Source of the DNA: Streptomyces sp. CoH27
GTDB lineage: Bacteria; Actinomycetota; Actinomycetes; Streptomycetales; Streptomycetaceae
Length of the DNA: 64,000 bases
Assembly (NCBI RefSeq): GCF_020181035.1
Contig: NZ_JAIQYY010000009.1
Location: 1-64,000 of the forward strand
Direction: 5' to 3'
The notes beneath the pieces were generated by a model that was not told where the DNA came from, ran no database searches, and saw nothing but the letters and a program-made list of their open reading frames with translations. Below are positions 27,335-35,661 of this stretch, piece after piece. Positions within the stretch are counted from its first letter, which is position 1; the number at the start of each line of letters is the position of its first letter. The translations under genes were made by a program, and so were the position numbers.

Positions 27335-28636
27335 ATGACACAACGCAAGGACGCCGCGACATCTTCGGTTCGGCCGGGGCTGCCGTACGTGGAACAGAGT
27401 GGTTTCGAGATCCTCGGCGACGAGGAGCGCGCCATCCAGCAGGCGATGCACAAGTTCGCGCGGGAGGTGATGCGTCCGGCGGGCATCGCCATCGACAGGC
27501 TGAGCGCCGAGGAAGCGATCGCACCGGGCTCTCCGTACTGGGAGTTCATGGCGACAGCCGCCTCGTCGGGAATCGAGTTCGACGCGACCTCCGACGACGT
27601 GCCGCCACGCGAGCTGGCCCGGATCCAGGCGATCGTCGTCGAGGAGTTCGGGTGGGGTGACGCGGGCCTCGCGGTCTCGCTGGCGGCCGCCGCCTTCCCG
27701 AACATGATGGCCAAGCGAGCCGGCAACCAGGAACTGGTCGAGCTGACGGCGGGCAAGATCGGCGCCTGGGTCGCCTCCCAGCCGGACCGCGGTTCGGACG
27801 GCACGATGCTCTACCCCGCCGAGCGCCACGCCCTCGCCCCGCAGGGCAACAAGGGCAACCTGACCGCGAAGATCAGCGGTGGCGACATCGTGATCAACGG
27901 GCAGAGTTCCGCCTGGGTGTCCAACGGCCCGGTCGCCCAGGTCGCGATCCTTTCCATCGTCGCCGACTACGGCGAGGGATTCTTCGACGGCGAGGGGCAT
28001 CCGCACGGCATCGAGGTCATCGTTCCCCTCGACCTGCCCGGAGTGAGCCACGGCAAGCCGCTGGAGAAGCTGGGCAAGAGGGCCCTCCCACAGGGTGAGC
28101 TGTACTTCGATGACGTCAGAGTCCCCGTGCGCTACGCCGTCTCGCTCGGCGAGGACTACTGGCACGGCCACGCGTCCACCTGGTCCACGGCGGGCGTGGC
28201 GATGGGCCAGCTCATGACGGGGCTGGCCCGGGGGGCCTTTGAGTACGCGCTGGAGTATGTCCACGAGCGCCGCCAGGGCGGCGCGCTGCTGGCCGAACAC
28301 CAGATGGTGCAGAGCCGCCTGGGGGCGATGGCCCGCAAGGTGGAGATGATGCGCGCGGTGGCCCGGAGGGCCGCCGAGTACACGGCGCTCTCGCCGGCCA
28401 AACACCCCTACTACACCGGCGGCTCCAAGGTCACCTGTACCGATCTCGCCTTCGAGGTGGCCGATGAGGCCCTGCAGCTGTTCGGCGGCTACGGACTGAC
28501 TCGCGAGTACCCGATGGAGAAGCTCTTCCGGGACGCCCGGGCTGCCCGTATCGAGGACGGCGAGAACCACCTGCTGAACATGAAGTTCGGCTACCTCAAC
28601 ACGCTGCTGTACCAGGGCGGACGGGTCGGGGCCTGA
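27335..28636 (+). CDS. Acyl-CoA dehydrogenase
   Basis: A 433-residue FAD enzyme that desaturates an acyl-CoA. It has the N-terminal helical domain, the middle strand domain (TAKISGGDIVINGQSSAWVSNGP) and the C-terminal helical domain with EVADEALQLFGGYGLTREYP, the FAD/dimer motif, and a DARAARIEDGENHLL tail. No membrane segment is seen. Length is somewhat above the 380-400 norm because of an N-terminal extension. It lies 41 bp after the hydratase gene in the same direction. Confidence 0.88.
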   Translation: MTQRKDAATSSVRPGLPYVEQSGFEILGDEERAIQQAMHKFAREVMRPAGIAIDRLSAEEAIAPGSPYWEFMATAASSGIEFDATSDDVPPRELARIQAIVVEEFGWGDAGLAVSLAAAAFPNMMAKRAGNQELVELTAGKIGAWVASQPDRGSDGTMLYPAERHALAPQGNKGNLTAKISGGDIVINGQSSAWVSNGPVAQVAILSIVADYGEGFFDGEGHPHGIEVIVPLDLPGVSHGKPLEKLGKRALPQGELYFDDVRVPVRYAVSLGEDYWHGHASTWSTAGVAMGQLMTGLARGAFEYALEYVHERRQGGALLAEHQMVQSRLGAMARKVEMMRAVARRAAEYTALSPAKHPYYTGGSKVTCTDLAFEVADEALQLFGGYGLTREYPMEKLFRDARAARIEDGENHLLNMKFGYLNTLLYQGGRVGA

Positions 28637-28765
28637 CCCCTCGGCACCGGCACGGCCCGCTTCGCGGACTCCCGCTGCCGCGGGCTGTCGACGAGACCGA
28701 CGAACCAGTACGACCGACCGATCCCCAAGCTGGGAGATCGACTTCGCAGACAAGGAATGACCAGC

Positions 28766-30337
28766 ATGGCTGTGACCGACTTCTTCGACCGAGGCTGGCG
28801 CGCTCACCCGGACAGGGCCGCGTTCATCGCCGGCGAGCGGGCCTTCACCTACACCGAGATCGGTGAACTCTCCTGCCGTGTGGGCAACGCGCTGCTCGGA
28901 CGCGGCATCAAGCCCGAGGCCAAGGGTGCGGTACTCGCGGGCAACGACCCCCTTGCGTGGGCCTGCGTCCTCGGCATGTGGCGGGCGGGCATGGCCTGGG
29001 TCCCGGTCAACCCCGCTTATCCGGAGGAGGAGATCCAGCGCCTGCTGGACAGCTTCGACTGCGAAGTGCTGTTCTGCCACGAGCAGTTCCTCCCGATCGT
29101 GGAGAAACTGCGCCCCGAACTGAAGCAACTGCACACCGTCGTCTCACTGGGCGCGGACACGCAAGCCGTGCCGGCGGCGGACGCGATCGTTCTCCAGTCC
29201 TTCACCGAGGGAGCGTCCAACGCGCTTCCCGACTACATTCCGGAGCAGGATTCCCTGGCGGGGATCATGCCTACTGGAGGGACCACTGGGGCACCGAAGG
29301 GTGCGATGAACACGCACCGGAGCCTGTCCGTGAGCGCGCTGCACCACATGTTCGCCGCGCCCTACGCCGGGGACGAGCCGATCGTGCACCTCGTCGCCGC
29401 ACCGATGACTCACGCTGCGGGCACCCTTACGCTGCCGGTCACGGCCCGTGGCGGCACGGTCGTGGTGATGAGCCGCCCCGACCCGCTCGTGCTGCTCGAC
29501 CTCATCGAGAAGCACCAGGTCACGGAGCTGTATCTGCCGCCGACCGTCATTTACCGGCTTCTGGAGACTCCGGGCATCGAAGAACGCGACTTCTCCTCCC
29601 TGAGGTACTTCACGTACGGCGCGGCTCCCATGTCCACCGAGAAACTGCGCCGCGCGATCGAGGTCTTCGGACCTGTGATGTTCCAGGGGTACGGCCAGGC
29701 TGAGGCCCCCACCGCGATCGCCTTCCTGCGCCCCGAGGAGCACTTCCGTAACGGTGAGATCGCCGACGACACCAGGCTGTCAGCCACAGGGCGGCCGGCA
29801 CCGCTGGTGCGCGTCGAGATCCTCGATGACACCAACAACATCCTGCCCCCCGGAGAGACGGGCGAGATCTGCGTGCGCGGCGACTTGGTGATGAAGGGGT
29901 ACTACAAGGCCCCGGACAAGACCGCGGAGACCATCATCGACGGGTGGCTGCACACAGGCGACGTCGGCTACCTCGACCACGAGGGCTTCCTGCACATCAC
30001 CGACCGCAAGAAGGACATGATCATCTCGGGCGGGTTCAACGTCTACCCGAGCGAAGTGGAGCAGGTCATCTGGACGCATCCGGCGGTGCAGGACTGCGCT
30101 GTGATCGGCACACCGCACCCTGACTGGGGCGAGGCCGTCACCGCTGTCGTCGAGCTGAACGACGGCGCACAGCTGACAGAAGAGGAATTGGTGGCCTACT
30201 GCCGGCCGAAGCTCGGCGGGATCAAGACACCGAAGAAGATCGTGTTCGTCGACGCCCTACCCCGCAGCGCCAACGGGAAGGTGCTCAAGAAGGACATCCG
30301 CGAGCCCTTCTGGCGCGGGCACGAGCGGAGGATCTGA
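28766..30337 (+). CDS. Acyl-CoA synthetase (AMP-forming), second copy
   Basis: A 523-residue ANL ligase. Motifs are MPTGGTTGAPKGAMNTH (near residue 167), the GYGQAEAP motif (near 310), HITDRKKDMIISGGFNVYP (near 410) and the C-terminal catalytic Lys in RSANGKVLKKDI. The adenylation loop reads PTGGTTG rather than the common TSGTTG. The ATG at 28766 is well spaced from AAGGA at 28751; the ATG at 28757 is too close. It is the last complete gene of the island, with the truncated SDR following by 6 bp. Confidence 0.87.
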   Translation: MAVTDFFDRGWRAHPDRAAFIAGERAFTYTEIGELSCRVGNALLGRGIKPEAKGAVLAGNDPLAWACVLGMWRAGMAWVPVNPAYPEEEIQRLLDSFDCEVLFCHEQFLPIVEKLRPELKQLHTVVSLGADTQAVPAADAIVLQSFTEGASNALPDYIPEQDSLAGIMPTGGTTGAPKGAMNTHRSLSVSALHHMFAAPYAGDEPIVHLVAAPMTHAAGTLTLPVTARGGTVVVMSRPDPLVLLDLIEKHQVTELYLPPTVIYRLLETPGIEERDFSSLRYFTYGAAPMSTEKLRRAIEVFGPVMFQGYGQAEAPTAIAFLRPEEHFRNGEIADDTRLSATGRPAPLVRVEILDDTNNILPPGETGEICVRGDLVMKGYYKAPDKTAETIIDGWLHTGDVGYLDHEGFLHITDRKKDMIISGGFNVYPSEVEQVIWTHPAVQDCAVIGTPHPDWGEAVTAVVELNDGAQLTEEELVAYCRPKLGGIKTPKKIVFVDALPRSANGKVLKKDIREPFWRGHERRI

Positions 30338-30343
30338 CCGGCC

Positions 30344-30518
30344 ATGGCGGACCCGACAGGCAAGGATCAACGGATGGCCCGACCTGTGGCGGTGATCACG
30401 GGCGCGGCCAGTGGAATCGGCCTCGCTGTGACGCGGCGGTTGGCGCGCACGCACCGGGTCGCGCTGCTGGACATCGACGGTGACGCGGTTCGGCAGGCCG
30501 CAAGGGATTTGGCCGCTC
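30344..30518 (+). pseudogene. 5' fragment of a short-chain dehydrogenase
   Basis: The sequence encodes a perfect SDR N-terminus (RPVAVITGAASGIGLAVTRR, then VALLDIDGDAVRQAARDLA) and then stops making sense as an SDR at about 30515. About 45 of the usual 250 residues remain, so the Tyr-x3-Lys site is lost. The downstream sequence belongs to another gene in a different frame. The start may be 30344 or the ATG at 30374, which has AAGGA 7 nt upstream. It marks the right edge of the catabolic island. Confidence 0.8.
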
Positions 30519-30833
30519 GCGCTGCCCGTGGAGATCTCCGGCACCGGTGTCACCCGCGTCGCGGCCGACCCGCGGTCAGGCGCCCGGGTGCGGGGCACGG
30601 TACGCGGTGCGGGCGGGCCGCTCGGTGACGCCCGGGTGGCCCTGGTGGACGCGGCGGGCGACGTCGTCGCCACGACCACCACCGGCGACGACGGGGCGTA
30701 CACCTTCTCCGACCTGGACGGCGGCCGGTACATGCTGATCGCCGCCGGTCACCCGCCCCGGGCCGCCGGGGTGACGCTGCCCGGCGCCGACGTCGAGGGC
30801 CATGACATGGAACTCGCCCATCCCGGGACGTAG
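30519..30833 (+). pseudogene. 3' fragment of a protein with a carboxypeptidase-regulatory-like beta-sandwich domain
   Basis: About 104 residues remain: a lead-in LALPVEISGTGVTRV, then a repeat-like beta-sandwich with VRGTVRGAGGPLGDARVALV and DGAYTFSDLDGGRYMLIAAG. This pattern is typical of carboxypeptidase-regulatory-like (CarboxypepD_reg) modules at the C-terminus of actinobacterial surface or transport proteins. There is no start or ribosome site, and the 5' part is replaced by the SDR fragment. The junction near 30510-30525 includes a short GC-rich stretch readable in both genes. Confidence 0.65.
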
Positions 30834-30834
30834 T

Positions 30835-31176
30835 TCACGGCGCCGTTGGGCTGGGGGAGGGCTCGGCCGTGGTCGGGGCGAGCGGGCTCGGGACCGCGGA
30901 CGGCGTGCCGGTGCCCGGCCGCGGCGAACGGGCCGGCTCGGCCGGGCGGGACGGCCCGCCGCGCACCGCGAGGAACACCAGCGCCGCCACCGCGGCCAGG
31001 ACCAGCGCGCTCGCCACGGCCCGGCGCAGCAGCACCCGGCCGGACCGTACCGGCGCGGTCGGCGGGCGCAGCGGACGCAGGTCGGCCGGGCCGACGGAGT
31101 GCGCCCGCGCGGCCAGGGCGGCCCGCAGCCGCTCCTCGACGGCCGTGGGGGCCGTACCGGTACCGGAGTCGTTCAT
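30835..31176 (-). CDS. Single-span membrane protein coupled to a SigE-family sigma factor
   Basis: A 113-residue protein with a cytoplasmic N-terminus, one membrane span (about residues 53-72, ASALVLAAVAALVFLAV) and a Pro/Ser/Thr-rich extracytoplasmic tail. Its ATG overlaps the sigma factor stop, so it is translationally coupled. Position suggests an anti-sigma factor or sensor, but no zinc anti-sigma (HxxxCxxC) motif is present. It ends 1 bp from the convergent gene fragment at 30833. Confidence 0.7.
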   Translation of the reverse strand: MNDSGTGTAPTAVEERLRAALAARAHSVGPADLRPLRPPTAPVRSGRVLLRRAVASALVLAAVAALVFLAVRGGPSRPAEPARSPRPGTGTPSAVPSPLAPTTAEPSPSPTAP

Positions 31177-31865
31177 CGCAGCCCCTCCAGACGTCGGCCG
31201 AGGGCGTCCAGGGCCCGGCTGGCCGTGGACTTGACGGTGCCCCGGGACAGACCGAGGGTCGCGGCGATCTCGGCCTCGGTCAGATGGGACCAGTAGCGCA
31301 GCACCAGTACCTCCCGCTGGCGCCGGGTCAGGGTGCGCAGCGCCGCCAGCACCTCCCGGTGGTCCTCGTGCAGCAGGACGTCCTCCTCGGGGGCGGGCGC
31401 GTGCTCCTCGGGCGCGGGGGTGTGCGCCCGTACGGTCCTGCGGCGGCGCAGCACCGAACGGGCCGCGTTGACGACACTGGTGCGCAGATACGCCTCCGGA
31501 TCGTCGAGCGCGGCCAGCCGGTGACCGTGCCGGCGCAGGAGTGCGGTGAAGGCGTCCTGGACGACGTCCTCGGCCGTGGGCAGATCGTCCACCAGCAGCA
31601 CCGCCAGCCGGACCAGGGACAGCCGGCGGTGGTGGTACAACTCCTCGATGCCGGGAGGCTGTTCGCGGCCGACGGGGTATGCCGTCGTACCGGCGCCGGG
31701 TGCGGTCGGGCCGGCGGGGGTCTCCGTCCGGGCGGCGCGGGCGAGGACACGGTCCCGCAGAGGAGACAGGAGCCGCCTCCCCAAACGCCATGGGGACGCG
31801 GGGCGGCGCGGGGTGCCGGACCGGTCCCGGGGCAGGGTCACCGCCGGTGGTGTGGCTGTCGTCAT
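31173..31865 (-). CDS. RNA polymerase sigma factor, SigE-family ECF type
   Basis: A 230-residue ECF sigma factor. Region 2 (about 73-140) includes LVRLAVLLVDDLPTAEDVVQDAF, and region 4 (about 175-225) includes LTRRQREVLVLRYWSHLTEAEIAATLG with a recognition helix SRGTVKSTASRAL. A 70-residue N-terminal extension and an acidic linker (APEEHAPAPEEDV) separate it from minimal ECF proteins. It is co-transcribed with the membrane protein at 30835. The secreted repeat protein upstream in the same direction could be a target or part of the same operon. Confidence 0.9.
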   Translation of the reverse strand: MTTATPPAVTLPRDRSGTPRRPASPWRLGRRLLSPLRDRVLARAARTETPAGPTAPGAGTTAYPVGREQPPGIEELYHHRRLSLVRLAVLLVDDLPTAEDVVQDAFTALLRRHGHRLAALDDPEAYLRTSVVNAARSVLRRRRTVRAHTPAPEEHAPAPEEDVLLHEDHREVLAALRTLTRRQREVLVLRYWSHLTEAEIAATLGLSRGTVKSTASRALDALGRRLEGLR

Positions 31866-31937
31866 GGATCTCCCGGAGCCGGGCGGAGAAGCGGATCCTG
31901 CTTCCCCGCCCTGCCCTGCCTAGGTGGTGCGTGTGGC

Positions 31938-32411
31938 TCAGTACCGCGGCGCGGCCGGCGCCGGCGCGGGGTGCACGCGATGCGGACCGTGCCCCGGCAC
32001 CGGACTCGGCACCGGCACGGGCACCGGTGCGGCGGTGGACGGCACCGGGGTGGGGGTGGCGCGCGTGGGGGAGGGCACGGGGCTGGGGGTGGCGGTGCGG
32101 ACCGGCGACGGCACGGGGGACGGTGTCGCCGTGGGGACCGGGGTGGGCACGGGGGACGGTGTCGCCGTGGAGGGTACGGGCGACGGGGTGGCCGTGCGGA
32201 CCGGGGAGGGCACCGGGGACGGTGTCGCGTGGCCGCCCGCCGGTTCCGGGGTGGCGGTGACGCCGGCGTGGGCGGGCGAGTGGCTGCCGCTCTGGGCCGC
32301 CTGGGCGGTGATGGTGCCGGCCACGGCCAGGGCCGCGCCTACGGCGGAGACCCCCAGGGCGGCCCGCAGCCTGCGGACATGGCTGGGGCGGGGGACACGG
32401 TGTGCGGTCAT
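31938..32411 (-). CDS. Secreted Ser/Pro/Val/Thr-repeat protein
   Basis: A 157-residue protein with a clear signal peptide (residues 1-38; hydrophobic core [19 protein letters not shown], Ala-rich cleavage area TAQAAQ). The rest is low complexity, with many copies of [12 protein letters not shown] and related units, then [13 protein letters not shown] and a Pro/Ala tail. No sorting signal (LPXTG) or enzyme motif is seen. It is probably a cell-wall-spanning or extracytoplasmic spacer protein. It lies 72 bp upstream of the sigma gene on the same strand. Confidence 0.7.
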   Translation of the reverse strand: MTAHRVPRPSHVRRLRAALGVSAVGAALAVAGTITAQAAQSGSHSPAHAGVTATPEPAGGHATPSPVPSPVRTATPSPVPSTATPSPVPTPVPTATPSPVPSPVRTATPSPVPSPTRATPTPVPSTAAPVPVPVPSPVPGHGPHRVHPAPAPAAPRY

Positions 32412-32672
32412 GGGTTCCTTCGCTCGCTCGGGTCGGACAACTGGTCGAAGTGGAGGCCTCCACCTCGACAGACGTCCGGCCCCGGGCGAGGTTGCGGGTG
32501 ACGACCGAAGAATTTTCAGGGGCGCCTGCCACCGTATGGCGTTGCCACGGCGCGGGGCCGACGATGGAGGCGTGGGGTACGGCCGCCGCCGCAGCGCCGG
32601 CGCCGTCCGAGGCCGCCAGGCGACGACAGGCCGGCCCCGGCCGCGGTCAGCGGCCGGAAGGAGGACGCCGTC

Positions 32673-33029
32673 ATGCTGGAAGTGAAGACGGTCGAGAAGC
32701 CGGACGAACGGCGCGACTTCCCCCGCGGCCACCTCGAAGCCCTGCACCTGACCGGGCTCGACTTCGCGGTGGGCACCTTCGAACCGGGGTGGCGCTGGTC
32801 GGAGTCCGTGAAGCCGATCGCGGGCACCGAGAGCTGCATGGTCCACCACAACGGCTACGTGGTGCAGGGGCGCATGCACATCCGCATGGACGACGGCGGC
32901 GAGGGCGAGGTCGGCCCCGGCGACGTCTTCGTGTGCCCGCCCGGCCATGACGCCTGGGTCGTGGGGGACGAGCAGTTCGTGGTCTACGACTTCGCCGGGA
33001 CCATGGCCAAGGAGTACGCGAAGGGCTGA
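32673..33029 (+). CDS. Small cupin-domain protein
   Basis: A 118-residue single-domain cupin. The beta-barrel pattern includes [37 protein letters not shown] and a final QFVVYDF. The His-His pair and a later His in CPPGHDAW could bind a metal. Substrate unknown. It stands alone, followed by the tandem repeat array, and AGGAGG-like sequence precedes the ATG. Confidence 0.75.
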   Translation: MLEVKTVEKPDERRDFPRGHLEALHLTGLDFAVGTFEPGWRWSESVKPIAGTESCMVHHNGYVVQGRMHIRMDDGGEGEVGPGDVFVCPPGHDAWVVGDEQFVVYDFAGTMAKEYAKG

Positions 33030-33044
33030 GAGAAGGGCCGCCCC

Positions 33045-33190
33045 GTCGTTCCGGACCGTCTCCGTCGTTCCGGGCCGCCTCCGTCGTTCCGGACCGTCTC
33101 CGTCGTTCCGGGCCGCCTCCGTCGTTCCGGACCGTCTCCGTCGTTCCGGGCCGCCTCCGTCGTACCGGGCCGCCTCCGTCGTTCCGGGTC
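33045..33190. repeat. 19-bp tandem repeat array (about 8 units)
   Basis: Copies begin at 33045, 33064, 33083, 33102, 33121, 33140, 33159 and 33178, the last partial. Each starts GTCGTTCCGG and the second half alternates between ACCGTCTCC and GCCGCCTCC, so pairs form a 38-bp higher-order unit. It occupies the gap between the cupin gene and the convergent D-cysteine desulfhydrase-like gene. There are no unique spacers, so it is not a CRISPR array. Confidence 0.9.
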
Positions 33191-33240
33191 GTACGGCGTG
33201 CGACCCGGTCGCATGTGCGGGGCCGTACGGCCCGCCACCG

Positions 33241-34215
33241 TCATCCCTCGAAGACGGCCGCCCCCGCCTCCGCGAACGCCACCGCGTCCGCGTGCCCGAA
33301 CAGGCCGGGCAGGCCGCCGGTGTGGACGAACACCGTCTTCTCGCCCGGCCGGACGTCACCGTCGGCGACGGCCGCGCGCAGGCCGGCCAGGGCCCGGGCG
33401 GTGTACACGGGGTCGAGGACGAGGCCCTCGGTACGGGCGGCGAGCCGGAGTGCCTCGGCCGCGGGTCCGGTCAGCGTCGCGTAGCCGGCGCCCACCTGGT
33501 CGCGGCGCACCCGCAGGCCCTCGGCCGTGACCTCTTCCGTCGTCAGCGGCGCCGCGAACCGTGCCACCGCCGCGGCCGGGTCGGCCAGCGCGCCCACGTC
33601 GACACCGAGCACCGAGCCGGTGCCCAGGGCCGCGACCAGGCCGGCCATCGTGCCGCCCGAGCCGAGCGCGACCACCACGGTGCGCAGCTCGGGCAGTTGC
33701 TCGTCCAGCTCCTCGCCGCAGCGCACATAGCCCCGGGCACCCGGCACGCCCGACCCCCCGAACGGGATCGGCGCGGGCCGGGCACCGTCCGCCCGCAGCC
33801 GCGCGCACACCTCGGCCGCCGCGTCGTCCAGCCCCGCCTGGTCCACCTCGCCCGCCCAGGCGATGCGCGCCCCGAAGAGTCCGTCCAGGGCGAGGTTCCC
33901 GGACCGCGAGGCGCCCGGCGCGCCGCGCAGGACGAGGACGGCGGCCAGACCCAGCCGGGCGGCCGCGGCGGCGGTCAGCCGGGCGTGGTTGCTCTGCGGA
34001 GCCCCCGTGGTCACGAGCGTGTCCGCGCCCTCGGCGAGCGCCGCGCCGACCGTCCACTCCAGTTTGCGGATCTTGTTCCCGCCGCCGCCCAGACCGGTCA
34101 GGTCGTCCCGTTTGATCCACAGATCGTCCGGGCCGAGCCCGAGCACGGCGGCGAGCCGGGGCGCCGGTTCGACGGGCGTGGGGAAGGTGCCGAGCGAGAC
34201 GGGGGAGTGGCCCAT
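33241..34215 (-). CDS. PLP-dependent D-cysteine desulfhydrase / ACC deaminase family enzyme
   Basis: A 324-residue fold-type II PLP enzyme. The PLP Lys48 lies in [12 protein letters not shown], and [10 protein letters not shown] is the matching substrate-loop motif. A Gly-rich phosphate loop (GSGGTMAGL) is near residue 187. The family either deaminates 1-aminocyclopropane-1-carboxylate or desulfhydrates D-cysteine; the two are hard to separate by eye. Length fits both. It stands apart from neighbours, and its 3' end lies close to the tandem array. Confidence 0.82.
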   Translation of the reverse strand: MGHSPVSLGTFPTPVEPAPRLAAVLGLGPDDLWIKRDDLTGLGGGGNKIRKLEWTVGAALAEGADTLVTTGAPQSNHARLTAAAAARLGLAAVLVLRGAPGASRSGNLALDGLFGARIAWAGEVDQAGLDDAAAEVCARLRADGARPAPIPFGGSGVPGARGYVRCGEELDEQLPELRTVVVALGSGGTMAGLVAALGTGSVLGVDVGALADPAAAVARFAAPLTTEEVTAEGLRVRRDQVGAGYATLTGPAAEALRLAARTEGLVLDPVYTARALAGLRAAVADGDVRPGEKTVFVHTGGLPGLFGHADAVAFAEAGAAVFEG

Positions 34216-34290
34216 GGCGTACGTCCTTGTACAGATCAGTGCGGCTCGGTCCGGATCAGCCGCGGACCGCGGTCGTTCGGGAGCAGTCGA

Positions 34291-35661
34291 TCACACCGGA
34301 AGCAGCCGGGCGATCAGCGCGCTGAGCTGACGGGCTGTACGGCACTCGTGCATCTCGACCAGGTCCGCGTAGGCGGGCGCGGCTGAGTCACCGGTGCCCC
34401 ACTGGCCGCGCGGCTCCGGGTTCAGCCAGTACACGCGCCGGGCCCGCCGGGCGACCTCGCGTACGGCGGCCAGGTTCGGGTCGCTCATGTTGGTCCGGGC
34501 GTCCCCGAGGACGAACACGGTCGTGCGCGGGCCGACCGCGTCGCCGTACCGCTCGGCGAACTCGCCCAGCGCCACGCCGTAGTCGCTGCTGCCGTGCCAG
34601 CCGGTCAGCGTGGCCTCGGCGCGGATGCGGGCGCTCAGCCCGTCGGGGTCGGCACGACCGTGCTCCAGCAGGCCGGTCACCTCGTCCAGCCGGTTGACGA
34701 AGGCGAACACCCGGATCTTGCTGAACTGGTCGTGCAGCGCCTGCACCAGCAGCATCGTGAAGTCGGAGAAGCCGGACACCGAGCCGGACACGTCGCACAG
34801 CAGGACCAGTTCGGGGCGGACCGGCCGGCGCCGGCGCAGCACCGGCCGCATCGGCACCCCGCCCGTGGACAGCGAGGAGCGCAGGGTGCGGCGCAGGTCG
34901 ACCGTGCCGCGCGCGGCCCGGCGCCGGCGCGCGGCCAGCCGGGTGGCCAGCTTGCGTGCGAGCGGCGATACGGCCCTGCGCAGTTCGGCCAGTTGGTCCC
35001 GGCCCGCGAACAGGAAGTCCACTCGGTCGGCGGTCGGTACGACACCGCGCCGGGCGATCTCGTCCCGCCCGCGCCGCTCTGCGACCCGGCGCCGCGCCTC
35101 CGCCCCGACCATCCGCCGGAACTGCTCGATCCGGCGCCGGATCTGGTCGTCCAGCAGCCGGTCCGCGAAGTCCGTACCGTCGCCGTTCCCGCTTCCGCCC
35201 CCGTCCCGTCCGCGCACATCCGAACGCACCCGCGCCAACAGGGTCTGCGGGCGCAGCCGTTCGAGGGTCTGGTATGCGGAGAAGCCGTCCGACCCCGGTG
35301 AACTGCCGTATCCGCCCATGCCGTCCACCGCCTCGGCCGCCAACCGGGCCATCATGGCCTGGTCGCCCGCGGCCAGCGCCCGAGCCAGCCGGTCGCGCAG
35401 CTCGTCACGGCCCGCGCCCGCGCCGTCCGGTCCCCCCACCGCGCGCGGGAAGTACAGGTCGAAGACGGGGTCGAACACCGCCCGCTGTCCCGGGCCGTGC
35501 AGCAGCGTCGCGGCCAGCCCCTCCCGCAGCAGCTCCCGGTCCGCGAGCCCGAGTGCCTCCACCGCGCGGGCCGCGTCCACCGTCTCACCCGTGCCGATCC
35601 GCACCCCGTGCGCGCGCAGCGCCCCGACCAGGCCGGTGATCCGCTCGGCGACCTCGGTCAC
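34291..35661 (-). CDS. VWA-domain protein, CoxE-like partner of MoxR
   Basis: A 456-residue protein with a von Willebrand factor A domain in the C-terminal half. The MIDAS motif is LLCDVSGSVSGF (near residue 290), with later Thr and Asp residues around FVLGDARTNMSD. The N-terminal half is helical and Arg-rich. Together with MoxR ATPases, such proteins act as chaperone pairs that mature or activate metalloenzymes. Its start overlaps the stop of the MoxR gene by 4 nt. The client is not visible nearby. Confidence 0.85.
   Translation of the reverse strand: MTEVAERITGLVGALRAHGVRIGTGETVDAARAVEALGLADRELLREGLAATLLHGPGQRAVFDPVFDLYFPRAVGGPDGAGAGRDELRDRLARALAAGDQAMMARLAAEAVDGMGGYGSSPGSDGFSAYQTLERLRPQTLLARVRSDVRGRDGGGSGNGDGTDFADRLLDDQIRRRIEQFRRMVGAEARRRVAERRGRDEIARRGVVPTADRVDFLFAGRDQLAELRRAVSPLARKLATRLAARRRRAARGTVDLRRTLRSSLSTGGVPMRPVLRRRRPVRPELVLLCDVSGSVSGFSDFTMLLVQALHDQFSKIRVFAFVNRLDEVTGLLEHGRADPDGLSARIRAEATLTGWHGSSDYGVALGEFAERYGDAVGPRTTVFVLGDARTNMSDPNLAAVREVARRARRVYWLNPEPRGQWGTGDSAAPAYADLVEMHECRTARQLSALIARLLPV

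Noticed and set aside
30835..32532. A 565-residue minus-strand protein over the sigma factor region
   Set aside because: Most of it is a shadow of the sigma gene in another frame; only the 3' portion from 31176 is the real membrane protein.
33045..33190. Possible CRISPR array
   Set aside because: The units are directly adjacent with no unique spacers and there are no cas genes near; it is a simple tandem repeat.
31938..33359. A 473-residue protein fused to the PSPVP-repeat protein
   Set aside because: The upstream part crosses the tandem array and the antisense of the cupin gene. The Met at 32411 begins a good signal peptide, so the short form is right.
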